DNA of 64,000 bases. Origin: Ceratotherium simum simum (Eukaryota > Chordata > Mammalia > Perissodactyla > Rhinocerotidae). The DNA lies in the NCBI RefSeq assembly GCF_000283155.1, contig NW_004454180.1:15132845-15196844 (forward strand), in the 5' to 3' direction. A program made the position numbers and the translations under genes. Shown one piece after another: positions 49,741 to 60,349 of this stretch; position 1 is the stretch's first letter; every line of letters starts with the position of its first letter. The notes below the pieces were generated by a model that was not told where the DNA came from, ran no database searches, and saw only the letters and a program-made list of their open reading frames with translations.

Positions 49741-50499
49741 AAAACTGGAGATGTTATGATGCAAATGACATTTTCCAGAAGTGTAGCTACAAGGAAGAAG
49801 TGACAATTAAATAGGTAGAGCAGGTTCTTTGGTAAATCAGAAAGATCTAGAGGCCAACAGGAAAGTAGCCTTAGAAAAAGGAGAAAGCTTCTATTTTCAC
49901 ACAAAGGGAAATAAAGGGGATAAAGATGCAGGTGATTTTGTAGGTTTAGTGGCAGGATCTTAAAGCAATCATCACGTTCTGGCTTCTTTGTATTCTGTGA
50001 ATTAGGAGGTGAGGTTTCCCTTGAGAGCAAAGGGGATGGTTAGGGGTTTGAGGAAGGAAGCCTGAAATAGACATTGCAGTCCCTGCAATACAGAGTATTG
50101 GAAAGAGAGCAATGCTATCTTACAGCCGGACTTTGGGGCAGATTCAAGGGCCAAGATGAATTTGGTTGATTGCTTTTCTCTTTTTAGATGAGCTCAGTAA
50201 TTTTTTTTATAGTGTGAGAGAAGGCTTAAAGTTAAATTTCAACTTCAATTTTCCTGTTTTCAGACAATGCTTCTGACTACATACATCCCTGTTACTATCC
50301 TCTGCTGTTTGGGTGACTTGAATGAAAGTGTTTCTGAGATTTCAAACTAGAATTGCAGTTGTTTCAAGATTGCTGACTCCTTAAGGACCCTGAGAGAGAG
50401 TCCCTTTATCAGTGCTAAAGAGACTCCTTGCCTTTAGTATGAATAATGCTACCTGAGTTCTAGATCTTGACTAATAAAAGTCAAAATATTATGGAACCA

Positions 50500-51060
50500 A
50501 ATTGAGTTCACTTCCTGGTGAGTTAAAATCAGACTCTTCACCAGAAGTAGTTGTCACACAAAGTAGAGTTTATTTGCAGCAATTAGGAAAACATGTGGAA
50601 TCATTTCCAAAGTCATGGCTCTCCCCAAGCATGAGACAGCAGGGGTCTTTTATTTCAGTTGGGGAATGAATATTCAAAAGGGAGAGGTGGGTATTCTCTT
50701 GTGCAGGCTCAGCTGGAAAACATGCTTCCACATACATGGCAGGTTATGGTAATAAGGTCTAAGTTCCTCCCAGAGGGGAGATCTTAGCATTAAAAAAGGG
50801 GCAAATGTCATCTCTTGGGCACTTTTCAGCCCATTTGCACAGTCTAGCTCTTGTGGTGGGGCTCAGTCTGGTTTAGGGTGGTTGGTGATTACATCTACAT
50901 AACAAAAAAATTCAGAGAAACAGTTAAATGCTTCCAAAACCTCCCTTGAGTTCCTCAGGGCAATTAGTGGGTGACAAAATTGCTAAAACAATAAAAAGAT
51001 TATTCTTAATCTCTTCTCTCCTCTCCTTTGCATACCTCCCCTGAGGCATTTCATGTCTTC
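50500..51060 (-). mobile_element. LTR-like element, unclassified
   Basis: On the minus strand a promoter-like AATAAAAGACCCCTGCTG (around plus 50640-50660) is followed about 70 bases on by a polyadenylation-like AATAAACTCTACTTTGTG (plus 50559-50576), the spacing of a retroviral R region. Upstream is moderately GC-balanced and non-coding. The TG and CA ends and a target duplication could not be fixed. Confidence 0.4.
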
Positions 51061-51949
51061 CTGACGCACCCACCATCTAGTCCCCACGCTTAAAAATGAT
51101 GGAAAATCCAAAGGGAACCCATAAGACATGATATTTCATCCTACTGGTAGCCTGAAAATACATTGTCATGCTTGTAATTATAGTTTCATAACACATCACA
51201 TTTGTAGTTTTGGACAAAGGAATAGAGAAGAGAAGTGAACGTCCGAAGTATCCTATAGCAAGGAAAGGCAATCATTAACAACGAAGTAATAATAACAAGA
51301 ATCAGAGATAACTACTAGTTTTCTCTCTTAGGACATAAATAAAAAGATATGATTAGTTGTGATATTGACATTGGATATTGCTATACTGCACACAGAAAAA
51401 GTGAATATCAGCTTCTTCATTATATTTGTTAAATCTCATTGGCAAAATTGTTGGTAGATTAGAGTGTAAATAGAGAATTTGAGTACAAATGTATTTCTCA
51501 CTGTTAATTATACATATCATCTGCTGAAAATTCTAACACATAGGGCACAATCAAACATGGAAAACAAAGACTTTGACCTGACTCTACAATGGAAAAGAGA
51601 GTGGAAGAGGTGTTTGAAAATGAAATAACACAGAAAATGGCAGCAATTAGGCAATAAATCAATCCTAAACATGTTTATTACATTTCAAGAGACCATAGGT
51701 AAAAACTGTCTTGTATTAATGAAATTTTAATTACCGCAAGTAATTTTTCTAAATTCATTTTCGATCCTCCCTTCCTTTGTATGACAGACATTTATCTGGT
51801 TGCTACTGTTAAAGAGAAAAAAATATAGGCCCAAAATGGCATGACATGTGCTAAAGCCCATGATACCAAACCTAGATTTAATATCTAACTTAATTGCAGT
51901 TTCCACCTTCCCCAGAAATGTAATCTTAATCAACTACTCCGGAATTTTT

Positions 51950-52270
51950 TGGTCAGTACCTATGAGGTAATCAGTCATGTGGGCCCTCTCCATTCTCCCA
52001 GAGAAAGAAGAGGCAATGAGCATGATAAAGCTCTTGCAGGTCCCTTCCCCCAAAGAGAAGATGTCCTGGCCAAAAATAATCCTGTCTTTTCTTTTGCTAA
52101 TAGCTTCTTTGCCCTACCCTCCTTTTTATAAAAACCTTCTATTTTGTATAACTCCACGGAGAATCTCTGCTTGCTAGATGAGATGCTGCCCGATTCATGA
52201 ATTGCCTAATAAAGCCAATTAGATCTTCAAATTTACTTGGTTGAATTTTATATTTTAGTACTACTATATT
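51950..52270 (+). mobile_element. LTR 3' part, unclassified
   Basis: A TATA-like TTTTTATAAAAACC near 52123-52136 is followed about 70 bases later by TAATAAAGCCAATTAG (from 52208) and an AT-rich end. This is the U3/R/U5 layout of a retroviral LTR on the plus strand. Overlapping frames on both strands (60-68 codons) have no motif. Family unassigned. Confidence 0.45.
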
Positions 52271-53750
52271 CATGGATGTCTTCTATAGACTGTAAGTGAT
52301 TTAAGATAACATGAAGTTACCTTTTCTTCTATGGGGAAAACGTATATTTGTGAGTACACTGAGGATTTAAGAATCATTATTATATATTATATGAGATCCT
52401 CATTACAATGCTATAGAAAAAATGTATTATTATTCCTTTCATGAACAACATATTTTCTTCATCCTGCCTTTCTTTGAAAATGAAGATGACTTTACTATTT
52501 TCAATTTTTAACAGAAGAGGTGCACATCTTTTTTGATTTTACCCAATTCTTGTCTAGTCCCTGTACAAATATGGGGAACTGCAATTAGACAAGATTTCCC
52601 AGAATTGATTGAGTTGTGCACGTGTGTGTGTGTGTGTGTGTATGTGTGTATAATGTCAAGAAAATAAAATGACATGAGAGATATTTTTTAAAGAAATTTT
52701 CAAAGTAAAAACAAGTTTTTCCTAATTATAAAAACTATCAATATCTACAATACTTCACAAGTTACTGCTTGGAGATATTCATGTGTTTAAGGTACCACAA
52801 GATTATCAAGATTTTCTGAGTCATTTGGAAAAAAAAATGAAAGAAATACTTAATGTTTATTATAAGGTCTATGGGACTCATGTTTTACTTCTTTCTTAAT
52901 CAACAATCCATTTTTAGATTTATGTTAGCTTTTAACTAACTGGGACATTTTCAAATTATGTTGTTTAAGTAGTTAACCCAATAATTTGTAATCAATTTTA
53001 TTTTCAAAAAGAGAAAAGTGTATTTAGTATTATGCCACAATTTTTGCAAACTGTGTTTTTAGATAGTAAATTGATATTTAATGTTAAAGCTTCAATATTT
53101 TGCAAATATTAGACTTTCATAATTGTAGGGATGATGTCTTTTAGGTATTTACTTTAAATTCTCAAAAACAGTTATCCTGTAACCACCAACTTTTAAATTT
53201 TATGTTTAAAGCGTGCAGATTACTGGTGGTTTTGAATAGCAAACTGAAAACTGAGAAGCTCATAAGCTAGCTTTTATATTCATGTCCTAAATTTATGTAA
53301 GTTATTTAACTTTTATAGGCTTCATTTTGATTCCTGTGATCCTTGACATATCTAATGTTGTTTGTTATGAGTAGATGCAACGTTTTTATATCTTCCTTTA
53401 ATACATGAACTAATTCAGTTTGCAGTCAAATTTAATACAATTATGAATAAATAACATCAACACTGTCTCAAACATATCACTACATAGTTACAATGGAGGT
53501 CTCACCATTGTATGCCTACATGCTAAGGGAGTTTTTATATCTTTATTCTCTTTATAATGACTTTGCCATTATGACAAAAACTAAAAAAGAGTTGACCTTG
53601 AGTAGTACAGTAACGTTTTCTCCAGTGATTTCTTGATAAGTCAGTTTCTCCTTGGGACTCTAGCGCCCCATGATTTTTATTTTACTTGGAAATCACATTT
53701 ATTGGGACTTTTGTTTTTTTAAAACTCAGTAAGCTTTATGAGGAAATAAC
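52271..53750. other. AT-rich intergenic stretch
   Basis: No gene or interspersed repeat recognised. A (GT)n run lies at 52622-52648. Confidence 0.4.
52622..52648. repeat. (GT)n microsatellite
   Basis: About 13 GT units with one A interruption near the end. Confidence 0.93.
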
Positions 53751-53754
53751 CTAA

Positions 53755-53913
53755 GAAATCATTCTCAAAATTCAGATTCACGTTATTCTTAAATCCGACT
53801 TGCAAGTGACAGGCAAACCACTTTCAGGGACAGCTTCCGCAGAGGAGGAGGCGCCCGGGGCCCTCACAGCTGAATGCCCCAGGCAATCTGTAAAGACAGA
53901 ACTGCTCTTGTGA
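53755..53913 (+). other. GC-rich open patch, possible exon or conserved element
   Basis: An open frame of 52 codons without ATG ends at TGA 53911-53913. It includes an acceptor-like CCACTTTCAG (to about 53827), after which sequence with high GC and several CpGs codes for residues such as ASAEEEAPGALTAECP. I recognise no protein, and the surrounding DNA is strongly AT-rich. It could be a last coding exon, a regulatory element or chance. Confidence 0.2.
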
Positions 53914-54071
53914 ACTGGGAATGCACCTTGCTGGACAGATTGGCTTGTTGGCGTGTTTTTTTTTTTTCTTTTTCTGGTTTTGAACCAAGATGGAGAAATC
54001 ATTTTGCCATGACATTATAAAAAAATAAGTCAGAGAGGACTTAACTCCTGAGGTGTATATTCTCTTTTCAG

Positions 54072-54246
54072 TATGCGCCTGAAACTCCCACTGACAGTGA
54101 TGGCAGTTCTGCAGATGCAAGCCGAAGAAAATAGACTCTTTTTAACATTAAACATCAGATTTGGGTCTCCCCAGAGAACGCTGGTTACTGGAGTGGCTGT
54201 GAATGATGCATTCTCATGGAATGTTTCAGCCATAAATCAATCCTGA
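54072..54246 (+). other. Exon-like segment with acceptor and short open frames
   Basis: A strong acceptor, TATTCTCTTTTCAG, ends at 54071, with a branch-point-like CTTAACT at 54040-54046. Two frames follow: a 20-codon opening straight from the acceptor (starting YAPETPTDSDGS, stop at 54132) and a 57-codon ATG frame at 54073-54246 (starting MRLKLPLTVMAV). The first has the S/T/D-rich character often seen at protein C-termini. I recognise neither protein and cannot pair it with another exon. Nearby frames on the minus strand are shadows. Confidence 0.25.
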
Positions 54247-54279
54247 ATCATACTTTTCCTAGAGTTCTTTCCCACTCTT

Positions 54280-54900
54280 CTGAATCCCAGTGTATTGCGC
54301 ATGCACTGACTCTGTTTCAGACTGAGCCTAAACACATTTAGCAAAATAAGATTCAAATAATTAAATGTGACTTTTATAATTGTTTTCCTCTGAAGATCCA
54401 GAGCCTAATCTGGCTCTGGTTAATCGTTTTAATTTGACTTATAACACAGTGTCAGTTTATTTAGTTGGAATTAGTTTTCTATTTCTCTCCCTTTTGTAAG
54501 CGCTGCCTGTTTACTTAACAATATTTGGCTTTGCCTAATGATATGTACAGAAGACAGTGCTAAGTGGAACATCAGCTGTTTACATCAGCTCTAACAATTA
54601 ATGCATGTTAATTTTTAATTACACTGATTGTACTAGAGGCAGAATGTATGTTTCTTCACAGAACAGATGTACTAGTCAGCTTGGCTGGTGAACATGCATA
54701 TCGATCAGATGTTGATGCTGCCAGCAATTCAGCAAAGTCTGCTAAGAGTGTCAGCTTCTAATGTACTTACAAGTTTACGGCTTAGAGTCCTGGTGGAGGC
54801 AATACAGCTCAATGCTATATCCTGTAGTGTTTACAGATAATCACAATATGTCTGTTTTGTGGTTAACATTCTACAGTGTATGATTAGATTGAATAGGTAT
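54280..54900. promoter_or_regulatory. Candidate conserved non-coding element
   Basis: About 600 bases have no repeat signature and little low-complexity sequence. They hold a high density of homeodomain-type cores (TAATTA, ATTAAT, CAATTAATGCATG) and E-box-like CAGCTG (54573). This is the composition of deeply conserved developmental enhancers, but conservation itself cannot be seen here, so the call is inference. Confidence 0.25.
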
Positions 54901-55194
54901 GAGGGGATCCAAAGGTGTCCTCACTTGTGGACTGCCTTCTCCATTCTTATTGTGAAGCAGTGTCTTCCAAGATTTTATTTTGCCATTAGTAAATTTTTTT
55001 TTTAACTCATGGTTCTTTTGTTACTATTAGGTGCCTGACACAAATGACCACGGTCACTACAAGGAGAAATTGAAAAGATAATATTGTTACTTGCAAAGAA
55101 ATCTGTCTCTATTGAGTGCTATCACCAGAGCTAGATAGAAAATATACAGAAAATGCCAAGTAGTATGAGAGCAGACAGCCAACAGGCCTTCAGT

Positions 55195-55440
55195 CAATTG
55201 TCAATCAATTAAAAAGCGTTTATTGAATATTTCAATATGTTGAGCATTTCACTAAACACTATAGTTTGCCTAGCCGTGAGTAGAAAGAAATCTCAAAGTC
55301 CTTTGTCCTTAGGAAACTCATACTCATATTGGAGAAATAATACTTCTGTACAGAAAACAATTAAGGAACAATTATATGCTGTAGTTGATAACCTGTACAT
55401 TCTTTTCAATGAAAAGAATGTAGGGAATGCTTTATAATAG
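55195..55440 (-). mobile_element. L2-like 3' fragment
   Basis: ATTGTCAATCAATTAAAAAG, GCGTTTATTGAATATTTC and TTAGGAAACTCATACTC follow the antisense of an L2-type terminus. A 66-codon frame at 55237 is incidental. Confidence 0.45.
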
Positions 55441-55723
55441 AGTTAAACTAAAGTTGAATTGGAGTTGTTTACCTCCAAAATATTTTTCGAATATATAGAT
55501 ATTAAGCAGTTGTTTCTTAATTAGCTTTGCCCAAATCTTCAACATTATTCTACAGACAAGAATATCAATCTAAAACATGTGTTTTTCTCTTTTAGCATAT
55601 TCACAACTATTGCTCTGTAAAACTTTCCTAAAGGAATTCCTTGTGTCTCTTTTTACTTTTGGGTAGACAATGACTGCCCAATTTAATCATTTCGACCCAC
55701 TGATTGGCTTTGGGGTACAATTT

Positions 55724-55724
<1 letters not shown>

Positions 55725-55755
<31 letters not shown>
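55725..55755. repeat. (TG)n microsatellite
   Basis: About 15 uninterrupted TG units, directly at the 5' edge of the L1 fragment that follows. Confidence 0.95.
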
Positions 55756-55758
<3 letters not shown>

Positions 55759-55849
55759 ATGAAAAATGATTATAAAATTTATATGGAAATGTGAAAGAAT
55801 AAAAAATAGTCATGGCAATCTTAAATAAGAACAAAGTTGAGGAACCTAC
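55756..55849 (+). mobile_element. L1 ORF2 fragment, left part (split by provirus)
   Basis: AAATTTATATGGAAATGTG, then GTCATGGCAATCTTAAATAA and GAACAAAGTTGAGGAACC, is plus-strand L1 ORF2. It stops at 55849, where the provirus begins, and the next expected L1 words (ACACTACCAGATATCAAAAT) resume at 63454. The two pieces are therefore one L1 split by the retroviral insertion. Confidence 0.8.
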
Positions 55850-56219
55850 TGTTGACTTTAAACAAATAGACAGCCAGTTATTTCTACAGCAAAAATGGGT
55901 TTATTCAGGATCAGCAAAGAATTGCAATTCCAGGTCTGCAACCATGGCGAGCCAGGTACAAGTCCCCCAGCACCAAGGGAGGAGAAACTCTTTTATAGAG
56001 GGGAAGAGGAACTTGGGAGGACTATTGTAAATGAAGAGGTCAGGTGTAGTGGCTTTTCATTGACTGAGTTGTCAGTCTTTCATTGGGTGACCTTCTTGCC
56101 AGTCAAGAAGAGGGTGTCTTTCTTCTTCCTGCTGAGCTCTGCTATCATGTTGGGCATGAGAGCTCCCCTTTTGGCCTCCTGGCTCCAAATTAATGAGATT
56201 TCTGTTTATTAATTTGACA
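55850..56219 (-). mobile_element. 3' LTR of class I endogenous retrovirus
   Basis: 370 bp. On the minus strand it runs from TGTCAAATTAATAAACAG to TTTAAAGTCAACA, the TG...CA ends of a retroviral LTR. It has a TATAAAAGAG box (plus CTCTTTTATA, near 55993) and a polyadenylation-like AATAAACCC (plus GGGTTTATT, near 55900). The partner LTR at the other end is 371 bp once its later insertion is subtracted. The two have diverged at many positions, so the insertion is old. Open frames of 72 and 105 codons on the plus strand are shadows. Confidence 0.9.
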
Positions 56220-56234
56220 TTTCCCATTTTGGAT
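56220..56234 (-). other. Polypurine-tract-like site at 3' LTR
   Basis: Directly inside the 3' LTR the minus strand reads ATCCAAAATGGGAAA, a partly decayed purine tract in the position where plus-strand DNA synthesis would be primed. Confidence 0.5.
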
Positions 56235-56560
56235 TAAGATCTTTCTCTGAAAGCATCACTGATCAAGTCAGATTTTTCTGGTTTTGTCGACCTTTTGTCC
56301 CTTGATATCAGGAAGCGCCTTTCTTTGGGGTTGTGTCTCATATACAAATTGGAAACCTATTGAAGCCACATTGAGTAATAAGGAGGGGTAGAAGGAAGAA
56401 CTCTCCAGCATTTTTCTTTTTTGAAGTGTATATATTATCAAGATCATAGGCTTTGGAGATCATCTGAAGCATTGTATCGTCATCAAAAGTTTCGGAGACA
56501 AATTTCCAACAAGCCTGGTCCGGACATCTTGGGAAAACTGTCTCATCAGATGTTGTCTCC
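56235..56560 (-). pseudogene. Proviral 3' segment without recognisable env
   Basis: Only about 330 bases separate the end of the integrase-like region from the polypurine site. They hold one 75-codon frame (56338-56565) with a short LLPLLITQCG stretch but no surface or transmembrane envelope landmarks such as a furin site, a fusion peptide or a CX6CC motif. Env is therefore deleted, or this lineage lost it before insertion. What the leftover codes for is not known. Confidence 0.5.
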
Positions 56561-56569
56561 TTCAATTCT

Positions 56570-57610
56570 GGGAAATCTTTAGTTTCAGGTCACCAGACGA
56601 TGTGCAGGCTCGGTCAGCATTTGGTGATTTCTTTAGGTGTGTCACATGAATCCATGAGTCTATTCCCTGGAGTTTTGTGGCACAAGGATTAGTTAACAGT
56701 ACCTGATGGGGCATTTCCACCGAAGTTGAAGAGTCCTTCTGGAGATGTCTTTTCTAATAGATGAACTCTCCAAGTTGCAAGGCTTGATGCTTAAGGTCTT
56801 TGTCACCCTGGAGCATACTGTGAAAAGATTGCACTACCAAAACATGATTATTTTTAATAAATGCAATTAGGCCTTTACCATGTTGAAATATATTTCCTTT
56901 TATCAGCTATGGGTCAAAAGAGGCAGGAGCCAAGTGCATTGGGTGTCCTCTGACTGCCTCAAAGGGTGAGAGTTTATAAGTCCCGAAGGGAGTGGACCTG
57001 AGATTTAGAAGGACAAATGGCAATGCTTTTGGCCAAGGTATTCGGAGCGTCTCTACAAATTTTGCCAACTGAGTCTTGATAAAGTCATTGGCATGTTTGC
57101 CTAAACCAGAGGATTGAGGGTGGTAAGTGCAGTGAGAGTGCTGTAAAACTGGTCAAAGAGCGCACACTTGTCAAAGTATCTGACCAGTAAAATGGGTTTC
57201 TTGGTCATTGTGAATCTTGGGAGGAGTTCCCCAGGTAGGGATAATCCTTTCAAAAAGGACTTTAGCCACATAAGAGGCAGTAGCCTGTCTTCAAGGAAAG
57301 GCTTTAGTTCAGTGAGAAAACACATAAACCATATCTATATCTATGACACAGGGGAAGTTGTATAAAATCCATTTGCCAAAACTTGAGTGGCCCATTAGGC
57401 TGTTTAAAATGTCTGGGAGCAGTACGAGCAAGTTTCCTAGATTGTATTTTGGACAACTGCGACAAGCGAAGGTGACACTCTTTTCAGCCTTGTTAATATT
57501 TTCCCACCAATATTGATTTATGAATGTTCTCATTTTTTCAGTAGACCAATGGTTTAATGCATGTGCAGTGGTTAAGAGTAGGACTTTTAGAGTCTCCAGT
57601 AGGACTAGAT
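56570..57610 (-). pseudogene. Integrase remnant (pol 3' part)
   Basis: Reading right to left on the minus strand, the zinc-binding domain region (57309-57533, with NQYWWENINKA and CRSCPKYN) is followed by the catalytic core. There the residues HNDQETHF, with the second active-site Asp in position, read in one frame (plus 57189-57212) while neighbouring parts read in others. The C-terminal domain then appears (plus 56600-56770, residues such as WIHVTHLKK). Several frameshifts and stops break the gene, so no integrase could be made. The order RT, RNase H, IN is that of gammaretrovirus-like class I elements. Confidence 0.78.
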
Positions 57611-58022
57611 ATTTATTTGGTCTGAATCAGAGTTTTCTTTTTTTATCAAACCAATAATTGTTGACTTTCTGATCTTGTTTTTCCTTTTCTTAGGCCAATG
57701 TTGGGTTTCTCTAGCCAATTTTTCTAAGTTATTATTTGGGTACATGTCCCTTTGGACCATGACAGGAGCTTGGCTGTTGTTGGTTCATTGAAGGGCTGCA
57801 TTCCTCATAGAAATGTCAAGAAGGTGATTTTCTTGAGCTTCCAAAGAGTCAAGTTTTGAATGCCCCAAAGTCTTTAATAGTAGCTAAAGCAGCAGGTAAA
57901 ATTATAGCATCCAATAATTCTTGAACATAGGAACCATTTTTAATTTGATTTCCACTGGAAATAAGGAAGCCATGTTGCTTCCACAAATTCCAAAATCATA
58001 AGCTACTTTGAAAGCATGTCTA

Positions 58023-58475
58023 CTATCGGTATAAATATTGCAGTTTTGCCCTTGGCCAAAGTACAAGCCCATGTAAGAACATATAATTCACTCTATTTGG
58101 CCAAAGTAGCCATAGGTAAAGGTGCTGCCTCACGCTGTCAAAAGGAGTTGCAATAGCATACCCACCACAATATTTGCCATTGTCACCTTTTAAATAAGAA
58201 CCATCAGTAAACCATGAGAAGTTGGTGTTACCAAAAGGAGTTTCCTGCATATCATCGAGAGGCATTAGGAGGTGACCCGTCAGTGTTAAGCAGTGGTGAC
58301 GGATTTTGTTGGTAATGCAGAGAAGAGTAGCAGGGTTAAGGTTATTACAATGTAAAAGAATTATGTGAGGAGCAGTTAACAAAAGGATTTCATAGGAAAT
58401 CAGGTAGCTGACTGAAAAATGTTGGCTGTGGGCTTCTACTGCATGAGGTACAAAAATGGTTAACGGGGATCCCAC
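58023..58475 (-). pseudogene. RNase H / RT connection remnant
   Basis: The longest frame in the provirus, 150 codons. It contains residues SWFTDGSYLKGDNGKYCGGY, where FTDGS holds the first RNase H catalytic Asp and the downstream Gly-rich strand is typical of gammaretroviral RNase H. Upstream are the connection-domain residues (LLTAPHIILLH). It ends early by frameshift relative to the remaining RNase H helices. Confidence 0.82.
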
Positions 58476-58839
58476 AACAATTCTTGGTAATGTTAACTAA
58501 AAGGGCAGTGGCAGTAATGGCTGTAAGGCGGGTATCCCCATGCCGCAGGGTTCACTTGCTGAATATAATACCATATGGATCGATGTTTTGAGTGTTTGGA
58601 TGTCCCCATGTTTTGGGTGAGTGTTCCAAGGGCATTCCCTTCCTTTTTACATACAAAAAGGAAAAAGAGAATCTGATAATTGGGATGCTCAAGGGCAGGT
58701 GGGTACATCAAACTTTCCTTTAAGGCCTTAAAGGCTATGTCATCTCATTCTTCCCATAAAATTGGTCCAGGGTTATTGTTCTTTACTAAAACATATAGAG
58801 GTTTGGCTATAAGAAGGAAATTTGGAAGCCAATTTCAGC

Positions 58840-59750
58840 AATGATCAACTAGCCTAAGGAAACCTCACAGTTGGTGCTTAATTTTGGGTTTTGGGAAACT
58901 TAGAACATCATGAAACCTATCTGGATCTAGGTGTAGCCCTTGTTCTGATACCAGATGCCCTAAATATTGAACCTGGGTTTGGGTAAACTGCAATTTTATC
59001 TTTGGGGAACTTATGTCCCTTTAAACCTAAAAGCTTAGCAAGTAGATACTGTCTTTCTTTGAGGAGGCTTGGGAAGGACAGCAAAGAAGCAAATCACCCA
59101 CATATTGCAACAAAGTAGAACCCCTAGGGAACTTTATCATCCAATCGGCCTTCAGGATTTGTGAAAAATAAGATTTGTGAAAAAACCCTGAGGCATTACC
59201 ATCCAGGTGAATTTTTTTCTTTCCCAAGTGAAGGCAAATAGGTATTGACTAATTTCGTCAACTGGAATGCTAAAGAATGCACTGCATAAATCAATTACAG
59301 AAAAGAATTTGCTTCCAGTGGAATGGATGTTAATAGTGTATGAGTATTAGGAACAACAGGGTGTTGAGGGATAACAATGTTGTTTATTTCCCAGAGGTCC
59401 TGGACAAATTTCCACCCTCAGCCCTTGAGTTTTTCTCACAGGTAAAATAGGAGTATTACAGGGACTAGTACAGGGGATAATGAAGCCTTGAGCCTTGTAA
59501 TCTTCTATTATGGGCTTTATACCTTGAAGGGCTTCTTTCCTTACAGAGTATTGATTAATTCTGGGGAGAGGTATTGAGAGATCTACTTGAATCTTGATGG
59601 GAGGTGTGCTGTGAATTTTACCAATATCAGTTGAAGATTTTTCCCAGAAGGAGTGTGATAGCTGATGTAACAGGCACAAATGATCAGTGTTTCCAGAATC
59701 AGCTCTAGTCCCATCAGAGATGGAGCAAATAAAAGAGGTCAAAGGGTCAT
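58840..59750 (-). pseudogene. Reverse transcriptase remnant
   Basis: The N-terminal part is in the 131-codon frame at 59347-59742, with PLPRINQYSVRKEALQGIKP followed by a CNTPILPV motif characteristic of gammaretrovirus-like RT. The catalytic region is in another frame at 59027-59227, where the active-site box reads QYVGDLLL (codons at plus 59093-59104), so one of the paired aspartates is replaced by Gly. Frameshifts and stops separate the blocks. Inactive. Confidence 0.85.
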
Positions 59751-59840
59751 TTAATTCACTTGGTTGCCTGTTTTGATGGCTACTGTCAACTTCTAGAATT
59801 ATTTTCCCCTTTGAGAAGAAAGAAATCCGAGCATGATACT

Positions 59841-60075
59841 TTTTTTTTTTGTGAGGAAGATCAGCCCTGAGCTAACATCTGTCAGTCCTCCTCTTTTTTG
59901 CTGAAGAAGACTGGCCCTGGGCTAACATCTGTGCCCATCTTCCTCCACTTTATATGGGACGCCACCACAGCATGGTATGACAAGCGGTGCATCGGTGTGG
60001 GCTCGGGATCAGAACCCCAGGCTGCCAGCAGTGGAGTGCGTGCACTTAACTGCTATGCCACTGGGACAGCCTCTT
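59841..60075 (-). mobile_element. ERE-type SINE inside provirus
   Basis: A double-tail ERE copy with its head at the right (GGCTGTCCCAGTGGCATAGC on the minus strand) and a T-run at the left on the plus strand. The duplicated target GAGCATGATACTTTT, near 59829-59843 and 60076-60090, is proviral sequence between protease and RT. The SINE therefore arrived after the retrovirus had integrated. Confidence 0.95.
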
Positions 60076-60084
60076 GAGCATGAT

Positions 60085-60345
60085 ACTTTTCTAAGTCGTG
60101 GGCTAATAGATGGCTGGGGTAAAGAAACTAAGGAGAAAAAGGTGTGTATCTCTAAAGGGCCAAAACAAAAGTGAATAGGTTCAGAGACAGAAACCTTTTC
60201 ATGTTTATTAGAGATCCCCACTATTTGAACTGCTTTGGTGTTCAGAGGCAGGGGCTGCTTTATAGTAGTGGGGTTGAGCACTGAGATTGTGGCTCTGGCG
60301 TCAAGTAAAACAGAAAGAGAATCATCTCCAATCTGGAGAAATGTT
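60085..60345 (-). pseudogene. Aspartic protease remnant
   Basis: On the minus strand the residues SVLLDARATISVLNP occupy the position of the retroviral protease active site (plus about 60283-60318). The Asp is present, but the two residues after it, normally Thr/Ser-Gly, are Ala-Arg. The frame continues through VQIVGISNKHEKV for about 65 codons and is then interrupted by the ERE SINE. The protease is inactive by these changes. Confidence 0.75.
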
Positions 60346-60349
60346 TCTC

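Noticed and set aside
58023..58475. 150-codon minus-strand frame as a functional gene
   Set aside because: It is the RNase H/connection remnant of the dead provirus, with frameshifts on both sides. No sign of an intact domesticated gene.
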